NCBI GenBank assembly: GCA_902812385.1
Contig: CADDZD010000014.1
Location: 1-44,342, forward strand
From: Clostridia bacterium
GTDB taxonomy: Bacteria; Bacillota; DSM-12270; Thermacetogeniales; Thermacetogeniaceae
Length of the DNA stretch: 44,342 bases
Direction of reading: 5' to 3'
In this document: one piece after another, positions 32,913 through 41,023 of the stretch
Position numbering within the stretch: the first letter of the stretch is position 1
Layout: each line of letters begins with the position of its first letter
Translations under genes and position numbers: made by a program
Notes under the pieces: model-generated
The model's input: only the letters and a program-made list of their open reading frames with translations
What the model was told of the DNA's origin: nothing
Database searches by the model: none

Positions 32913-34139
32913 CTATAACGGCCCTTTTTCAATGGCTTTTTTAAATTTACGATATAGCCTTTTTAATTCACTCAAGGGGTTGCGATAAAACTGTTCCCGG
33001 TCTTCGTTATCCAGCCAGGAAGCTGTTGGTGTATCGACATAACGGCGCAAATAGGCAGGTCGCCGGGCGAAAGCCTGTATCACGCTTGCCGCCGGTTTGG
33101 GGGAGCCGTCGTGCGTGAACAGGCCGAAATGCCTTTCATGGGGGTTGTCTTTAAGCGGTGGTTTGTCCCATAAATCCGGATGGTAGTCGCCGTAACACCA
33201 AACAAGAGCGCCGGTCATCCCACTCAGCCGGAGCAGTTCCAGCGCCTGCCCGTAATAGTCCGTGAACAGATTTTCTTGCTCACGGGGGTATGATTTTTTT
33301 ATGACAATTTGGCTGTAAATACCGAATTCTTCAAACAGCACAGGCTTGCTACCTAACCAGCGGGTGATTTCACCCAAAAAGGGGAGAACCTGAACGTCGA
33401 GCGGGTCATCAACCCATTCCAGGTAAAACGGGTATCCGTGCATGCATAAAAAATCACAGGAACAGGCCGCATCCTGGGGCCAAAGGTTGCGGTTTTCCTC
33501 GAGATCCTCGGCATGCATACCCAATGTGACCTGACACCCTCCGCTGCTGTATTTAAGTTCACCTGCCATTATCTCCAGCCAGTTCCGTGCACTCTGACGA
33601 TCTGGAGGAACAACGCAATTTGACGATTCATTGCCCAGGTCATAGGCCCAAACCGCCGGATGCCGTTTCAACGCACCGGCGATCTCCCGGCACTGGAGGC
33701 GCTGGGCACGGATAAGGTCACGGTCGGTGTAATAGTTAAGAATCCGGCGGTTGTAAAGCCGTCCGTTGCTCATAACAGGGAAGCGTGTTCTGTTAGTCCG
33801 GTCCCCCAGCATCCAACCGGGCATCCAGTTGATACCGCTCATGTGCCCGCAAAAAAAGGTCGGCAGAATTAAGATGCCGCACTCATATGCGGTGTCTGCA
33901 ACAGCGACCAGGTTGCGAACAGCCGGGGATGATACCTTAGATGGGGTGGGCTGAAAATCCTCCCATAGCAGGAAAATCCGGACTACCTTTAAGCCGCACT
34001 CTCCGATCTTCCGAAAATCCTCTTTCACTTCGGCAAGATCGAAACATTTCCACCAGTACATGGCCTTTTTTATCGGCCAGTAATTGACACCCAGAACAAA
34101 CTTCTGAATTTCCTTTTGTTTAACAGTTTCTTTACCCAT
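32913..34139 (-). CDS. Clan GH-A glycoside hydrolase (GH5/mannanase-like)
   Basis: This 408-residue protein is a TIM-barrel glycosidase. VLGVNYWPIKKAMYWW opens the barrel. The acid/base glutamate is in YDLGNESSN near residue 170, and the nucleophile glutamate in PVLFEEFGIYSQ near 269, with WCYGDY near 312. This arrangement is that of retaining clan GH-A enzymes such as GH5 beta-mannanases; the exact family is not certain. It lacks a signal peptide and should act inside the cell on the glycan made by the neighbouring transferases. The ATG at 34139 has only a weak AGGCTGAG site, but lies 14 bases after the preceding gene and may be coupled to it. Confidence 0.75.
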   Translation of the reverse strand: MGKETVKQKEIQKFVLGVNYWPIKKAMYWWKCFDLAEVKEDFRKIGECGLKVVRIFLLWEDFQPTPSKVSSPAVRNLVAVADTAYECGILILPTFFCGHMSGINWMPGWMLGDRTNRTRFPVMSNGRLYNRRILNYYTDRDLIRAQRLQCREIAGALKRHPAVWAYDLGNESSNCVVPPDRQSARNWLEIMAGELKYSSGGCQVTLGMHAEDLEENRNLWPQDAACSCDFLCMHGYPFYLEWVDDPLDVQVLPFLGEITRWLGSKPVLFEEFGIYSQIVIKKSYPREQENLFTDYYGQALELLRLSGMTGALVWCYGDYHPDLWDKPPLKDNPHERHFGLFTHDGSPKPAASVIQAFARRPAYLRRYVDTPTASWLDNEDREQFYRNPLSELKRLYRKFKKAIEKGPL

Positions 34140-34153
34140 TGCTCAGCCTGTTT

Positions 34154-35224
34154 TTAAACAACCTCTTTAAAAGCCTGTTCGCTTCCTGTTTCAGTGTTTT
34201 TGCTTTCGATTCCGGCATCCAGCCCCAGTTTTCGCAGCGCCTGCTGGGTCAACAGCATGGAGATCAGGGCCTCTGCGCCCTGGTTTGGGTTTACTCCGCT
34301 GGGGATCAGGGCATCGTGGCAGCCTCCTGTTTTGCTATTGTACAGAGGGGTGTTGTTTATATTTTTCCCGAGATACCAGGCAGAGGCCAGACGGGCCAGA
34401 GAGGCGTATTCATTCTGCCCGGTTGCAATAAAGGCTTCCAGGCAAGCCAGGGCCGTGGAACAGGCGTCGACGGGCTGCTGATCGTAGAACGGCATGTAAT
34501 TCCCCTTCAGCCACCAACCCCTGTTCCCGACAATATTCAAGTAGCCCCTGGCGAATAATCTGTCGCCTAGGAAGCTCAATGACTCCCTTGCCACCCTGAG
34601 GGCCTTTCTGTCGGAGGTAAGGTTGTAGTAAGCAAAAAGCGCATGGGGAAGCACCCCGTTGCAATAGGTAATTCGATCCTCGAACCAGTACCAGCCGGGG
34701 GATTTGTTGTGATTGTAAAGAGCAAGGAGCTCTTCGCAATACCTTGCCGCAGCTTCGCGCAGGGAAGCCTGGTTCCGGTCAGGGTCTGAAACCGCCGCGC
34801 CTTTTGTAAGCCCGATCAGGGTATAGGCGATTGCCCGGGGGTACTTCAGTCTCAGCACCACCGGCAGGGCCTTGACCGCCATTTCCCGGGTCAACCGGCG
34901 AACTTCTTCCAAATCGGAGGAGGCCGCAGCGCTACAGGCCAGGAATGCCCTTCCCAGGCTGTCTTCCGAATCCAGCTCGGGAGTAAAGCGACCGTGCACC
35001 ATCAGATTACACCAGCTTCCGTCCGTACGTTGGGCGGAGTGCAGGAAACCGGCATAGATCCTGGCATATGCCGGACCTTCTTTTCCGGCCATGTTGAGAG
35101 CAACCAGCAGGGCGCGGGCGTTATCATCAACGGTGTAGCCGCTGTTGAAATCGGGCTTGTCCCACTTTGCGAACTGGACTATACCAGTAGCATCAGTCAT
35201 CGTTCTCAGATGCCTGTAATCCAT
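34154..35224 (-). CDS. Alpha/alpha-barrel protein of a glycan cluster, function unknown
   Basis: This 356-residue protein is mostly helical and looks like an (alpha/alpha)6 barrel. It opens HLRTMTDATGIVQFA, then GYTVDDNARALLVAL near residue 28, LDSEDSLGRAF near 84, WYWFEDRITYCNGVLPHAL near 182 and PVDACSTALACLEAF near 256. Conserved Asp, Glu and Trp residues in helix-loop positions suggest a sugar-binding or glycosidase site, but no catalytic pair is proven. From memory, similar domains occur fused to GT4 enzymes in other bacteria; here it is separate, 23 bases after a GT4 gene. The open frame extends to 35326, but the ATG at 35224 has an AAGGGG site and avoids overlap. Confidence 0.7.
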   Translation of the reverse strand: MDYRHLRTMTDATGIVQFAKWDKPDFNSGYTVDDNARALLVALNMAGKEGPAYARIYAGFLHSAQRTDGSWCNLMVHGRFTPELDSEDSLGRAFLACSAAASSDLEEVRRLTREMAVKALPVVLRLKYPRAIAYTLIGLTKGAAVSDPDRNQASLREAAARYCEELLALYNHNKSPGWYWFEDRITYCNGVLPHALFAYYNLTSDRKALRVARESLSFLGDRLFARGYLNIVGNRGWWLKGNYMPFYDQQPVDACSTALACLEAFIATGQNEYASLARLASAWYLGKNINNTPLYNSKTGGCHDALIPSGVNPNQGAEALISMLLTQQALRKLGLDAGIESKNTETGSEQAFKEVV

Positions 35225-35247
35225 CGGTTTTTCCCCTTTTCCACCTT

Positions 35248-36405
35248 TTACGAGACAATACCCGCCATGGATGGTCTCAACACGCTTTTTGCCAGGTTGG
35301 CATACTGTTTTGCCACATGCGGCCACTGGAGGGTCCTGCCGAGCTGGGCGGTTTTCTTTTCAAGTTGCGACTTTAGCCGGGGATTACCTAAAACCTTGTC
35401 CAAAAGTTCGGCAATCGCCTCCGGGTTTGTATCTGTGGCGATAAGCCCCCGTTCCCCCTCTGACAGCATATCAAGGGCATATTCGTAAGGGGTCGCAACG
35501 ATGGCACGCCCGCAACCGATGGCGTAGGAAAGTGTTCCGCTGACAGCCTGGTCACGGTTTGGATAGGGGCTCAAATAGATGTCGGTCATGTACAGGTATT
35601 CACAGAGTTCTTCCAATTCCAAAAAGTGATTGACGAACCGGACATGCTCTTCCAATCCCATATCTGTGACCATTTTCATCAGCATTCCCCGGTAGCTTTC
35701 ACCCTCTTTCTTCAGCAACATAGGGTGAGTCCTTCCGGCAATAAGATAAAGCACCTCCGGGTATTTATTAACCAGATATTTTATGGCCTTAATGCCGTTT
35801 TCCAGCCCCTTGCCGGGACCGATCAATCCGAAGGTGGTGATCACCTGACGCCCTGGGCAGCCGTGCTTCTGCTTGAGATAGTCCCGGTTCTTAGCCTGGA
35901 AGAGAGGAACGCCGTGGTAAATGACGTACACTTTTTCCCGCGGCACAGCATAGACCCTTTCCAGCAAACGTGCCGAGCTTTTTGTCATGCAGATGACCCT
36001 GGCTGCTTGTTGAGCAAGTTTCTGGAGAATGAAAAGTTGATTCCTTGAAGGACGCGGCAGGATCGTGTGCGCTACCAGCAGGTAAGGCTTGTTGAGGTTA
36101 GAGATAAAATTGAGAATATATTCACCGTCCGCGCCTCCAAAGATGCCGTACTCATGCTGGATGATAACCAGATCGATCTGTGGTGAGTTGTTGATTGCTT
36201 CTGCTACGCTTAAATAATCCTTCTTTACATCCTGTTGGATTTCGTATAACACCTCGGCGGGATAGGAATATGAGTACTCGGAGTCTGACACCGCCACCAC
36301 AGGAACCTCGATTTCGCATTTGAGAAGGTTGTCCCTTAGATCTTTCGAGAAACTGGCTATGCCGCACTGCTTGGGGGGGTATGTGCCTACGTTTAAAATA
36401 ACCAT
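35248..36405 (-). CDS. GT4 glycosyltransferase
   Basis: This 385-residue GT-B enzyme begins VILNVGTYPPKQCGIASFSKDL, has VIIQHEYGIFGG near residue 85, FGLIGPGKGLENGIKAIKYL near 190, and a C-terminal donor region SPYPNRDQAVSGTLSYAIGCGRAIVATPYEYA near 285 (E-x7-E replaced by a Q/S form seen in some GT4 subfamilies). It is likely to transfer mannose or glucose inside the cell. The start ATG at 36405 follows a very strong GAGGAGGTG site; the upstream ATG at 36450 does not match the family. It is first in a four-gene minus-strand operon and is divergent from dnaE. Confidence 0.82.
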   Translation of the reverse strand: MVILNVGTYPPKQCGIASFSKDLRDNLLKCEIEVPVVAVSDSEYSYSYPAEVLYEIQQDVKKDYLSVAEAINNSPQIDLVIIQHEYGIFGGADGEYILNFISNLNKPYLLVAHTILPRPSRNQLFILQKLAQQAARVICMTKSSARLLERVYAVPREKVYVIYHGVPLFQAKNRDYLKQKHGCPGRQVITTFGLIGPGKGLENGIKAIKYLVNKYPEVLYLIAGRTHPMLLKKEGESYRGMLMKMVTDMGLEEHVRFVNHFLELEELCEYLYMTDIYLSPYPNRDQAVSGTLSYAIGCGRAIVATPYEYALDMLSEGERGLIATDTNPEAIAELLDKVLGNPRLKSQLEKKTAQLGRTLQWPHVAKQYANLAKSVLRPSMAGIVS

Positions 36406-36474
36406 CCTCAACACCTCCTCTTCAGGATCACATAACGTTTCCGCCATCATGTATCCTTACATCGGGCTTGCCAG

Positions 36475-36563
36475 ATGGTTAACCATAAAAATTAAGTTAT
36501 AATAAAATTAAGTTATAATAAATAGTAGGCGCCTACAGGAGAATCGCGATCAGTTGGTTAACC
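36475..36563. promoter_or_regulatory. Cluster of palindromes and a tandem duplication between GT4 and dnaE
   Basis: The 36406-36815 gap is AT-rich. It holds a perfect 12-bp palindrome ATGGTTAACCAT (36475-36486); a perfect 16-bp tandem duplication (36488-36503 and 36504-36519), each unit ending in TATAAT on the plus strand; a second perfect 12-bp palindrome GTAGGCGCCTAC (36525-36536); and another GGTTAACC core (36556-36563). No -35 box at good spacing was found for either TATAAT. The layout suggests regulator binding sites for the divergent genes. Confidence 0.45.
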
Positions 36564-36733
36564 GAAGATAGTTCGGTGAGACATAAAAATATTTGATAAA
36601 GTGGAAGAGAGAAGTTATTAAATTTATTTATTATTTATATTAAACTATTTCACTAATTTTGCCAAGTGCTTAAATTAATTGAAATGCTATTCTTTGAGCG
36701 GTAATAAGAGACAAAAGGCCTCAGGTTTCTATC

Positions 36734-36770
36734 TAGGTAATTTTTTAACGAAATTTACCTATGGTAAAAT
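36734..36770 (+). promoter_or_regulatory. Alternative hairpins or operator just before dnaE
   Basis: TAGGTAA (36734-36740) can pair with TTACCTA (36755-36761), and the overlapping TTTACC (36754-36759) can instead pair with GGTAAA (36763-36768). A TAAAAT box (36765-36770) overlaps the last element. It may be a -10 region under an operator, or a small switch if transcribed. Confidence 0.3.
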
Positions 36771-36815
36771 AATATGTGGGTGGTTAGCTATCCCAAAGGG
36801 AGCATGGTAGGCATT

Positions 36816-39800
36816 ATGAGTAAAGACTTGCTGGGTTTTGTCCACCTCCATGTACACAGTGAATACAGCCTTCTGGATGGGGCATCCCGTTTGAAAGACC
36901 TGGTGCGAACCGCCGCCGAACTTGGCATGACCTCCCTTGCCATTACAGACCACGGCGTCATGTATGGGGTAATTGACTTTTACCGTCTGGCAAAAGAGCA
37001 TGGCATCCATCCGGTACTGGGCTGCGAGGTCTATGTGGCGCCACGCAGCCGTTTTGACAGGACCCCGCATGTGGATGACTCCCCGCACCACCTGGTCCTG
37101 CTGGCCGAAAATGAGCAGGGTTATAAAAACCTGATAGCCCTGGTCTCTGCCGCCTACCTGGAGGGTTTTTATTACAAGCCCAGGGTGGACAAGGATTTGC
37201 TAGCGGCACATAGCGAAGGTCTCATTGCCATGAGTGCCTGCCTCGCTGGGGAAATACCGAAGCACATCCTGGCGGGTGATGACGCTAAAGCCAGGGAAGC
37301 TGCCGGGTCGTACCGCGAGATTTTCGGACCTTCTGGTTTCTTTCTGGAATTGATGGACCACCAGCTTCCCGAACAGCAGCGTGTCAACGCAGGTTTGAGG
37401 GAAATCGGTCGTCAACTGGGAATACCTTTGGTGGTGACCAACGACTCTCACTACCTCAGGAAAGAGGATGCCGCGGTCCACGATGTGCTGCTCTGTATCC
37501 AGACCGGTAAAACACTGGAGGAAGAGAACCGCCTGCGTTTTTCAGGGCAGGAGTTTTACCTGAAGTCCGCGGCCGAAATGGCTGCTCTGTTCCCTGATGA
37601 CCGGGAAGCCCTCATGCGGACCCGGGAAATAGCGGAAAGGTGTCAGGTAGAATTCGATTTCAACCAGATGCACCTGCCCGTCTTTGAGGTTCCGGAGGGG
37701 TATGATCTCGATTCTTATTTAAAGGAGCTTTGTTACGCAGGTTTGGCGCGGCGTTTCCCCGGAGAAATTCCTGCCGAGGTCCGGGAAAGGGTGGACTACG
37801 AGCTGAGTGTCATCCGGCAGATGGGCTTTTCCGGTTACTTCCTCATAGTCCAGGACTTCATCAACTGGTCCCGCAGCAGGGGAATTCTCGTGGGGCCCGG
37901 CCGGGGTTCGGCAGCGGGCTCCCTGGTGGCCTACGCCTTAGGGATTACAAATATCAATCCCCTCAAGTACGGCCTGCTCTTTGAACGCTTCCTGAACCCG
38001 GACCGGATCACCATGCCCGATATTGACATTGATTTTTGTTTCGAACGGCGCGGCGAAGTTATCGACTACGTGGTTGAGAAGTACGGGGCAGATCACGTCG
38101 CCCAGATCATCACCTTTGGAACCATGATGGCCCGGGCTGCCATCCGGGACGTGGGACGTGTGCTCAACCTTCCCCTTTCCGAAGTGGACCGCATTGCCAA
38201 GCTTGTCCCTGAAGAACTTGGGGTCACCATTGACAAGGCCCTGGAGACTTCACCTGAACTCAAGCAGCTCTATGACGAAGACCCCGATGTCCGCAATCTG
38301 CTCGACCTGGCCCGGGCGATTGAGGGCATGCCGCGCCACGCATCCACCCATGCAGCGGGTGTCGTTATTTCCAAGGACCCGCTTACCTGCTACGTCCCGC
38401 TGCAGCGCACCGGTGACTCAATTGTCACCCAGTTCCCAAAGGAAACGGTGGAAGAGATCGGGCTGCTCAAAATGGACTTCCTGGGGCTCCGCACCCTTAC
38501 CGTTCTTGGAGATGCCTTGAAGATCATCGAGGAGACCCAGAATATAAAACTCGATCTGGATGAAATCCCCCTTGATGACAGGGATACTTATGACCTGCTG
38601 GGAACGGGGGAGAGCAGAGGAATCTTTCAGCTGGAAAGCGCCGGAATGCGTCACATCCTGAGGAACATGAAACCCCAGCGGTTTGAGGATTTGATTGCTC
38701 TGGTCGCCCTGTACAGGCCTGGACCTATCGGGAGCGGCATGGTCGACGATTTTATCAACCGTAAGAACGGGCAGACGGAGGTAAAATACCTTCATCCCGT
38801 TCTTGAGCCGATCTTAAAGGAAACCTACGGAGTTATCCTGTATCAGGAACAGGTAATGCAGATCTCCTGCGATCTGGCGGGGTTTACCATGGCCCAGGCC
38901 GATTCCCTCAGGAGGGCGATGGGCAAGAAGAAACCGGAGGTAATCGCCGGGCTGCGGGAGACCTTTATTTCCGGGGCCGTAAAACGTCAAGTTGACCCTC
39001 AGGTGGCAGGACAGATCTTTGATTTAATGGAGCACTTTGCGGGTTATGGATTTAATAAAAGCCACTCCGCCGCATACGCCTTAATCGCTTATCAGACCGC
39101 CTACCTGAAAACACACTATCCGGTGGCATTTATGGCAGCCCTGCTCACCAGCTTTCGCGGCAACTCGGACAAGGTATCCTATTACATCCAGGAATGCCGC
39201 CGTCTGGGAATTAAGATCCTGCCTCCTGACGTAAACGAAAGCATGGAGAACTTTACAGTTGTGGGAGACAGTATCAGATTTGGGTTGGCGGCGGTAAAGA
39301 ATGTCGGTGAGGAGGCGGTAGAGGCCATCATTGCGGCACGCCGGAAAGGGGGGCCGTTCCTTTCCCTGGACGACTTCTGCCAGCGTGTCGACCTGCGGCA
39401 GGTGAACAAACGGGTGATTGAAAGCCTGATCATGTGCGGTGCCTTTGATTCCTTGAAGGCTTACCGGTCACAGTTGATCGCAATTCTGGAAGACTGTATC
39501 GAAACCGCCCAGGCAAACCGCAGGGATCAGGGTGCCCAGATCGAGGGCCAGGTTTCCCTATTCGACCTGATCGAAGGGCCAGAACGTGTGCAGGTGCAGC
39601 GCAGTCTCCCTGATATTCCGGAATACTCCCGGCAGGAACTACTCGCCAGGGAAAAAGAGGTGCTGGGTTTCTACGTCAGCGGCCACCCCCTCAGCGGCTA
39701 CAGGAGCCTGCTGGCCGGACGGGCAACCTCCATAGGGGATCTTTCTAAATATAAGGACGGCGAGAGGTTGACCCTGGGGGGCATCATTACCTCCCTGCGC

Positions 39801-40310
39801 CGCAGAACCTCCAAACGCGGGGAAGGAGTAATCCGCTTCACTCTGGAGGATTTAGGAGGAAGTATTGAGATCACCCTTTTCCCCGGCAACAGCCGTAGAG
39901 ATCTCTCATTTCTCAAAGAAGATGCGATCGTCCTCGTGGAGGGGAGGCTGAGCCTGCAGGAAGAGTCGTACCGCTTTTTTGCCGAGGATGTCTGGCCGCT
40001 GCAGGCCCCATCCGCTCAGCCGGAGCAGGTGCTATACGTTCGCATCAACCCCCTGGCGGGAAACCCGGGCGTAATGGAGAGATTGCGGATCCTCCTGATG
40101 CAGCAGCGCGGCCCTACTCCCGTTTTTCTTTATTTTGTGAAACAGAAGGAGCTCCTGAAGACCGACCCATCATTTTGGGTGGATGTCACACCGGATCTCT
40201 GCTATCAGGTAGAGGGCCTCTGCGGGCCCGGCTCCTGTTTCGTGCTCGACTCCAATTCAAAAATAAAAATTAGCGGGCTGGCGTTGACAACAACTGCACA
40301 GTCTTTATAA
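36816..40310 (+). CDS. dnaE: DNA polymerase III alpha subunit DnaE
   Basis: This 1164-residue C-family replicative polymerase begins with a PHP domain (GFVHLHVHSEYSLLDGA). The palm catalytic aspartates are in PDIDIDF at residues 401-407, next to GPGRGSAAGSLVAY near 364. AYALIAYQTAYLK lies near residue 755, a helix-hairpin-helix region near 840-880 and an OB domain near 985-1060 (LTLGGIITSLRRRTSKRG). There is no proofreading exonuclease, as is normal for DnaE. Three in-frame ATGs (36774, 36804, 36816) are possible. The last gives the usual family N-terminus, but its AAAGGGAG site is rather far (13 bases), so the start is uncertain. No intein or frameshift is seen. A promoter for mtrB lies in its last codons. 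Confidence 0.95.
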   Translation: MSKDLLGFVHLHVHSEYSLLDGASRLKDLVRTAAELGMTSLAITDHGVMYGVIDFYRLAKEHGIHPVLGCEVYVAPRSRFDRTPHVDDSPHHLVLLAENEQGYKNLIALVSAAYLEGFYYKPRVDKDLLAAHSEGLIAMSACLAGEIPKHILAGDDAKAREAAGSYREIFGPSGFFLELMDHQLPEQQRVNAGLREIGRQLGIPLVVTNDSHYLRKEDAAVHDVLLCIQTGKTLEEENRLRFSGQEFYLKSAAEMAALFPDDREALMRTREIAERCQVEFDFNQMHLPVFEVPEGYDLDSYLKELCYAGLARRFPGEIPAEVRERVDYELSVIRQMGFSGYFLIVQDFINWSRSRGILVGPGRGSAAGSLVAYALGITNINPLKYGLLFERFLNPDRITMPDIDIDFCFERRGEVIDYVVEKYGADHVAQIITFGTMMARAAIRDVGRVLNLPLSEVDRIAKLVPEELGVTIDKALETSPELKQLYDEDPDVRNLLDLARAIEGMPRHASTHAAGVVISKDPLTCYVPLQRTGDSIVTQFPKETVEEIGLLKMDFLGLRTLTVLGDALKIIEETQNIKLDLDEIPLDDRDTYDLLGTGESRGIFQLESAGMRHILRNMKPQRFEDLIALVALYRPGPIGSGMVDDFINRKNGQTEVKYLHPVLEPILKETYGVILYQEQVMQISCDLAGFTMAQADSLRRAMGKKKPEVIAGLRETFISGAVKRQVDPQVAGQIFDLMEHFAGYGFNKSHSAAYALIAYQTAYLKTHYPVAFMAALLTSFRGNSDKVSYYIQECRRLGIKILPPDVNESMENFTVVGDSIRFGLAAVKNVGEEAVEAIIAARRKGGPFLSLDDFCQRVDLRQVNKRVIESLIMCGAFDSLKAYRSQLIAILEDCIETAQANRRDQGAQIEGQVSLFDLIEGPERVQVQRSLPDIPEYSRQELLAREKEVLGFYVSGHPLSGYRSLLAGRATSIGDLSKYKDGERLTLGGIITSLRRRTSKRGEGVIRFTLEDLGGSIEITLFPGNSRRDLSFLKEDAIVLVEGRLSLQEESYRFFAEDVWPLQAPSAQPEQVLYVRINPLAGNPGVMERLRILLMQQRGPTPVFLYFVKQKELLKTDPSFWVDVTPDLCYQVEGLCGPGSCFVLDSNSKIKISGLALTTTAQSL

Positions 40311-40311
40311 A
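40284..40311 (+). promoter_or_regulatory. Promoter of mtrB inside the end of dnaE
   Basis: A perfect TTGACA (40284-40289) is followed after 16 bases by TATAAA (40306-40311); TAAAAT at 40308-40313 with an 18-base spacer is an alternative. It overlaps the dnaE stop codon and lies about 50 bases before mtrB. Confidence 0.75.
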
Positions 40312-40359
40312 ATAGTGCAATTTGTGGTATTATTTAGATAGCGAAGGTAGGTGGTATGG

Positions 40360-40590
40360 ATGGCGGATGAAGCAGTACAGGCCGAATATGTAGCGGTCAA
40401 GGCTTTGGAAAACGGAGTGACCATCATCGGACTCACCCGCGGCCGGGACACAAAGTTTCATCACACCGAGAAGCTGGACAAGGGGGAAGTGATGATTGCC
40501 CAGTTCACCGAGCATACCTCGGCGATAAAGATACGCGGTCGGGCAGAGATATACACCAAATTTGGGGTTATAGCAACTTCTTCTGTATAA
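40360..40590 (+). CDS. mtrB: Tryptophan-responsive RNA-binding attenuation protein TRAP (MtrB)
   Basis: TRAP forms an 11-subunit ring that binds tryptophan between subunits and wraps (G/U)AG-repeat RNA around its edge to control trp genes. This 76-residue protein is very close to the Bacillus family: [18 protein letters not shown], then [15 protein letters not shown], then [18 protein letters not shown]. The RNA-contacting lysines and arginine (K-L-D-K and I-K-I-R-G) and the Trp-pocket GLTRG and threonine-rich loop are conserved. The start is ATG at 40360 after AGGTGG; the GTG at 40351 lies in that site. Its trp targets are not in this window, and no folE-type partner gene precedes it. A near-consensus promoter is at 40284. 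Confidence 0.93.
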   Translation: MADEAVQAEYVAVKALENGVTIIGLTRGRDTKFHHTEKLDKGEVMIAQFTEHTSAIKIRGRAEIYTKFGVIATSSV

Positions 40591-40685
40591 ATTTATTAAT
40601 GAAAATTCAATTACCAGGAAGGAATCTCTTATCATCTGGTCGAAATGCTTATCCGCTAGAATTTTGGATAGGGGGGCCAAAATTC

Positions 40686-40886
40686 ATGTGGACTGTTGTT
40701 TATATTGCATCGAATCGCACCACCGCCGAGACGCTGAAGAAAATTCTTAACAAGGAGGGGCTCCTGGTGATGCTCCGTCCTACCGGAATCCCTCATTTTG
40801 GGGACGAGAGCACCGTGGAAGTGTTGGTTCCGGAGTCCGAAGCCGAAGAAGCACATGAGATACTTAGTACCACTTATGCTGTTTAG
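40686..40886 (+). CDS. Small DUF2007-like protein
   Basis: This 66-residue protein has a beta-alpha-beta-beta-alpha pattern: VVYIASNRTTAETLKKILNKEG, then LLVMLRPTG, then VEVLVPESEAEEAHEIL. It resembles DUF2007, described as a putative signal-transducing domain of ACT-like size. Function is unknown. The frame is open to 40599, but the ATG at 40686 has a GGGGGG-containing site and yields exactly the domain. It lies between mtrB and accD; small genes of this type often precede accD in related Bacillota (from memory). Confidence 0.65.
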   Translation: MWTVVYIASNRTTAETLKKILNKEGLLVMLRPTGIPHFGDESTVEVLVPESEAEEAHEILSTTYAV

Positions 40887-40923
40887 GGGGGTAATGTTCA
40901 ATTACAAAGTTTCTCCAGTGGTA

Positions 40924-40954
40924 ATTTCCTGCAGAGCAAGGCTCTGCAGGAAAT
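40924..40954 (+). terminator. Perfect 14-bp hairpin before accD, probable terminator
   Basis: The arm at 40924-40937 (ATTTCCTGCAGAGC) is the exact complement of 40941-40954, with an AAG loop. It is followed by ATTTCATT, which is a poor T tract. It separates the small gene from the acc-pfk genes and may be a terminator or an RNA-stability hairpin. Confidence 0.6.
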
Positions 40955-41023
40955 ATTTCATTATGATGCTAAAATAAGAATAATGTTGGAATAGGACTGG
41001 AACTTAAGGTAAGGAGTGATCAA

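Noticed and set aside
40924-40954. Riboswitch before accD
   Set aside because: Only one simple hairpin is present, with no conserved aptamer elements that I recognise.
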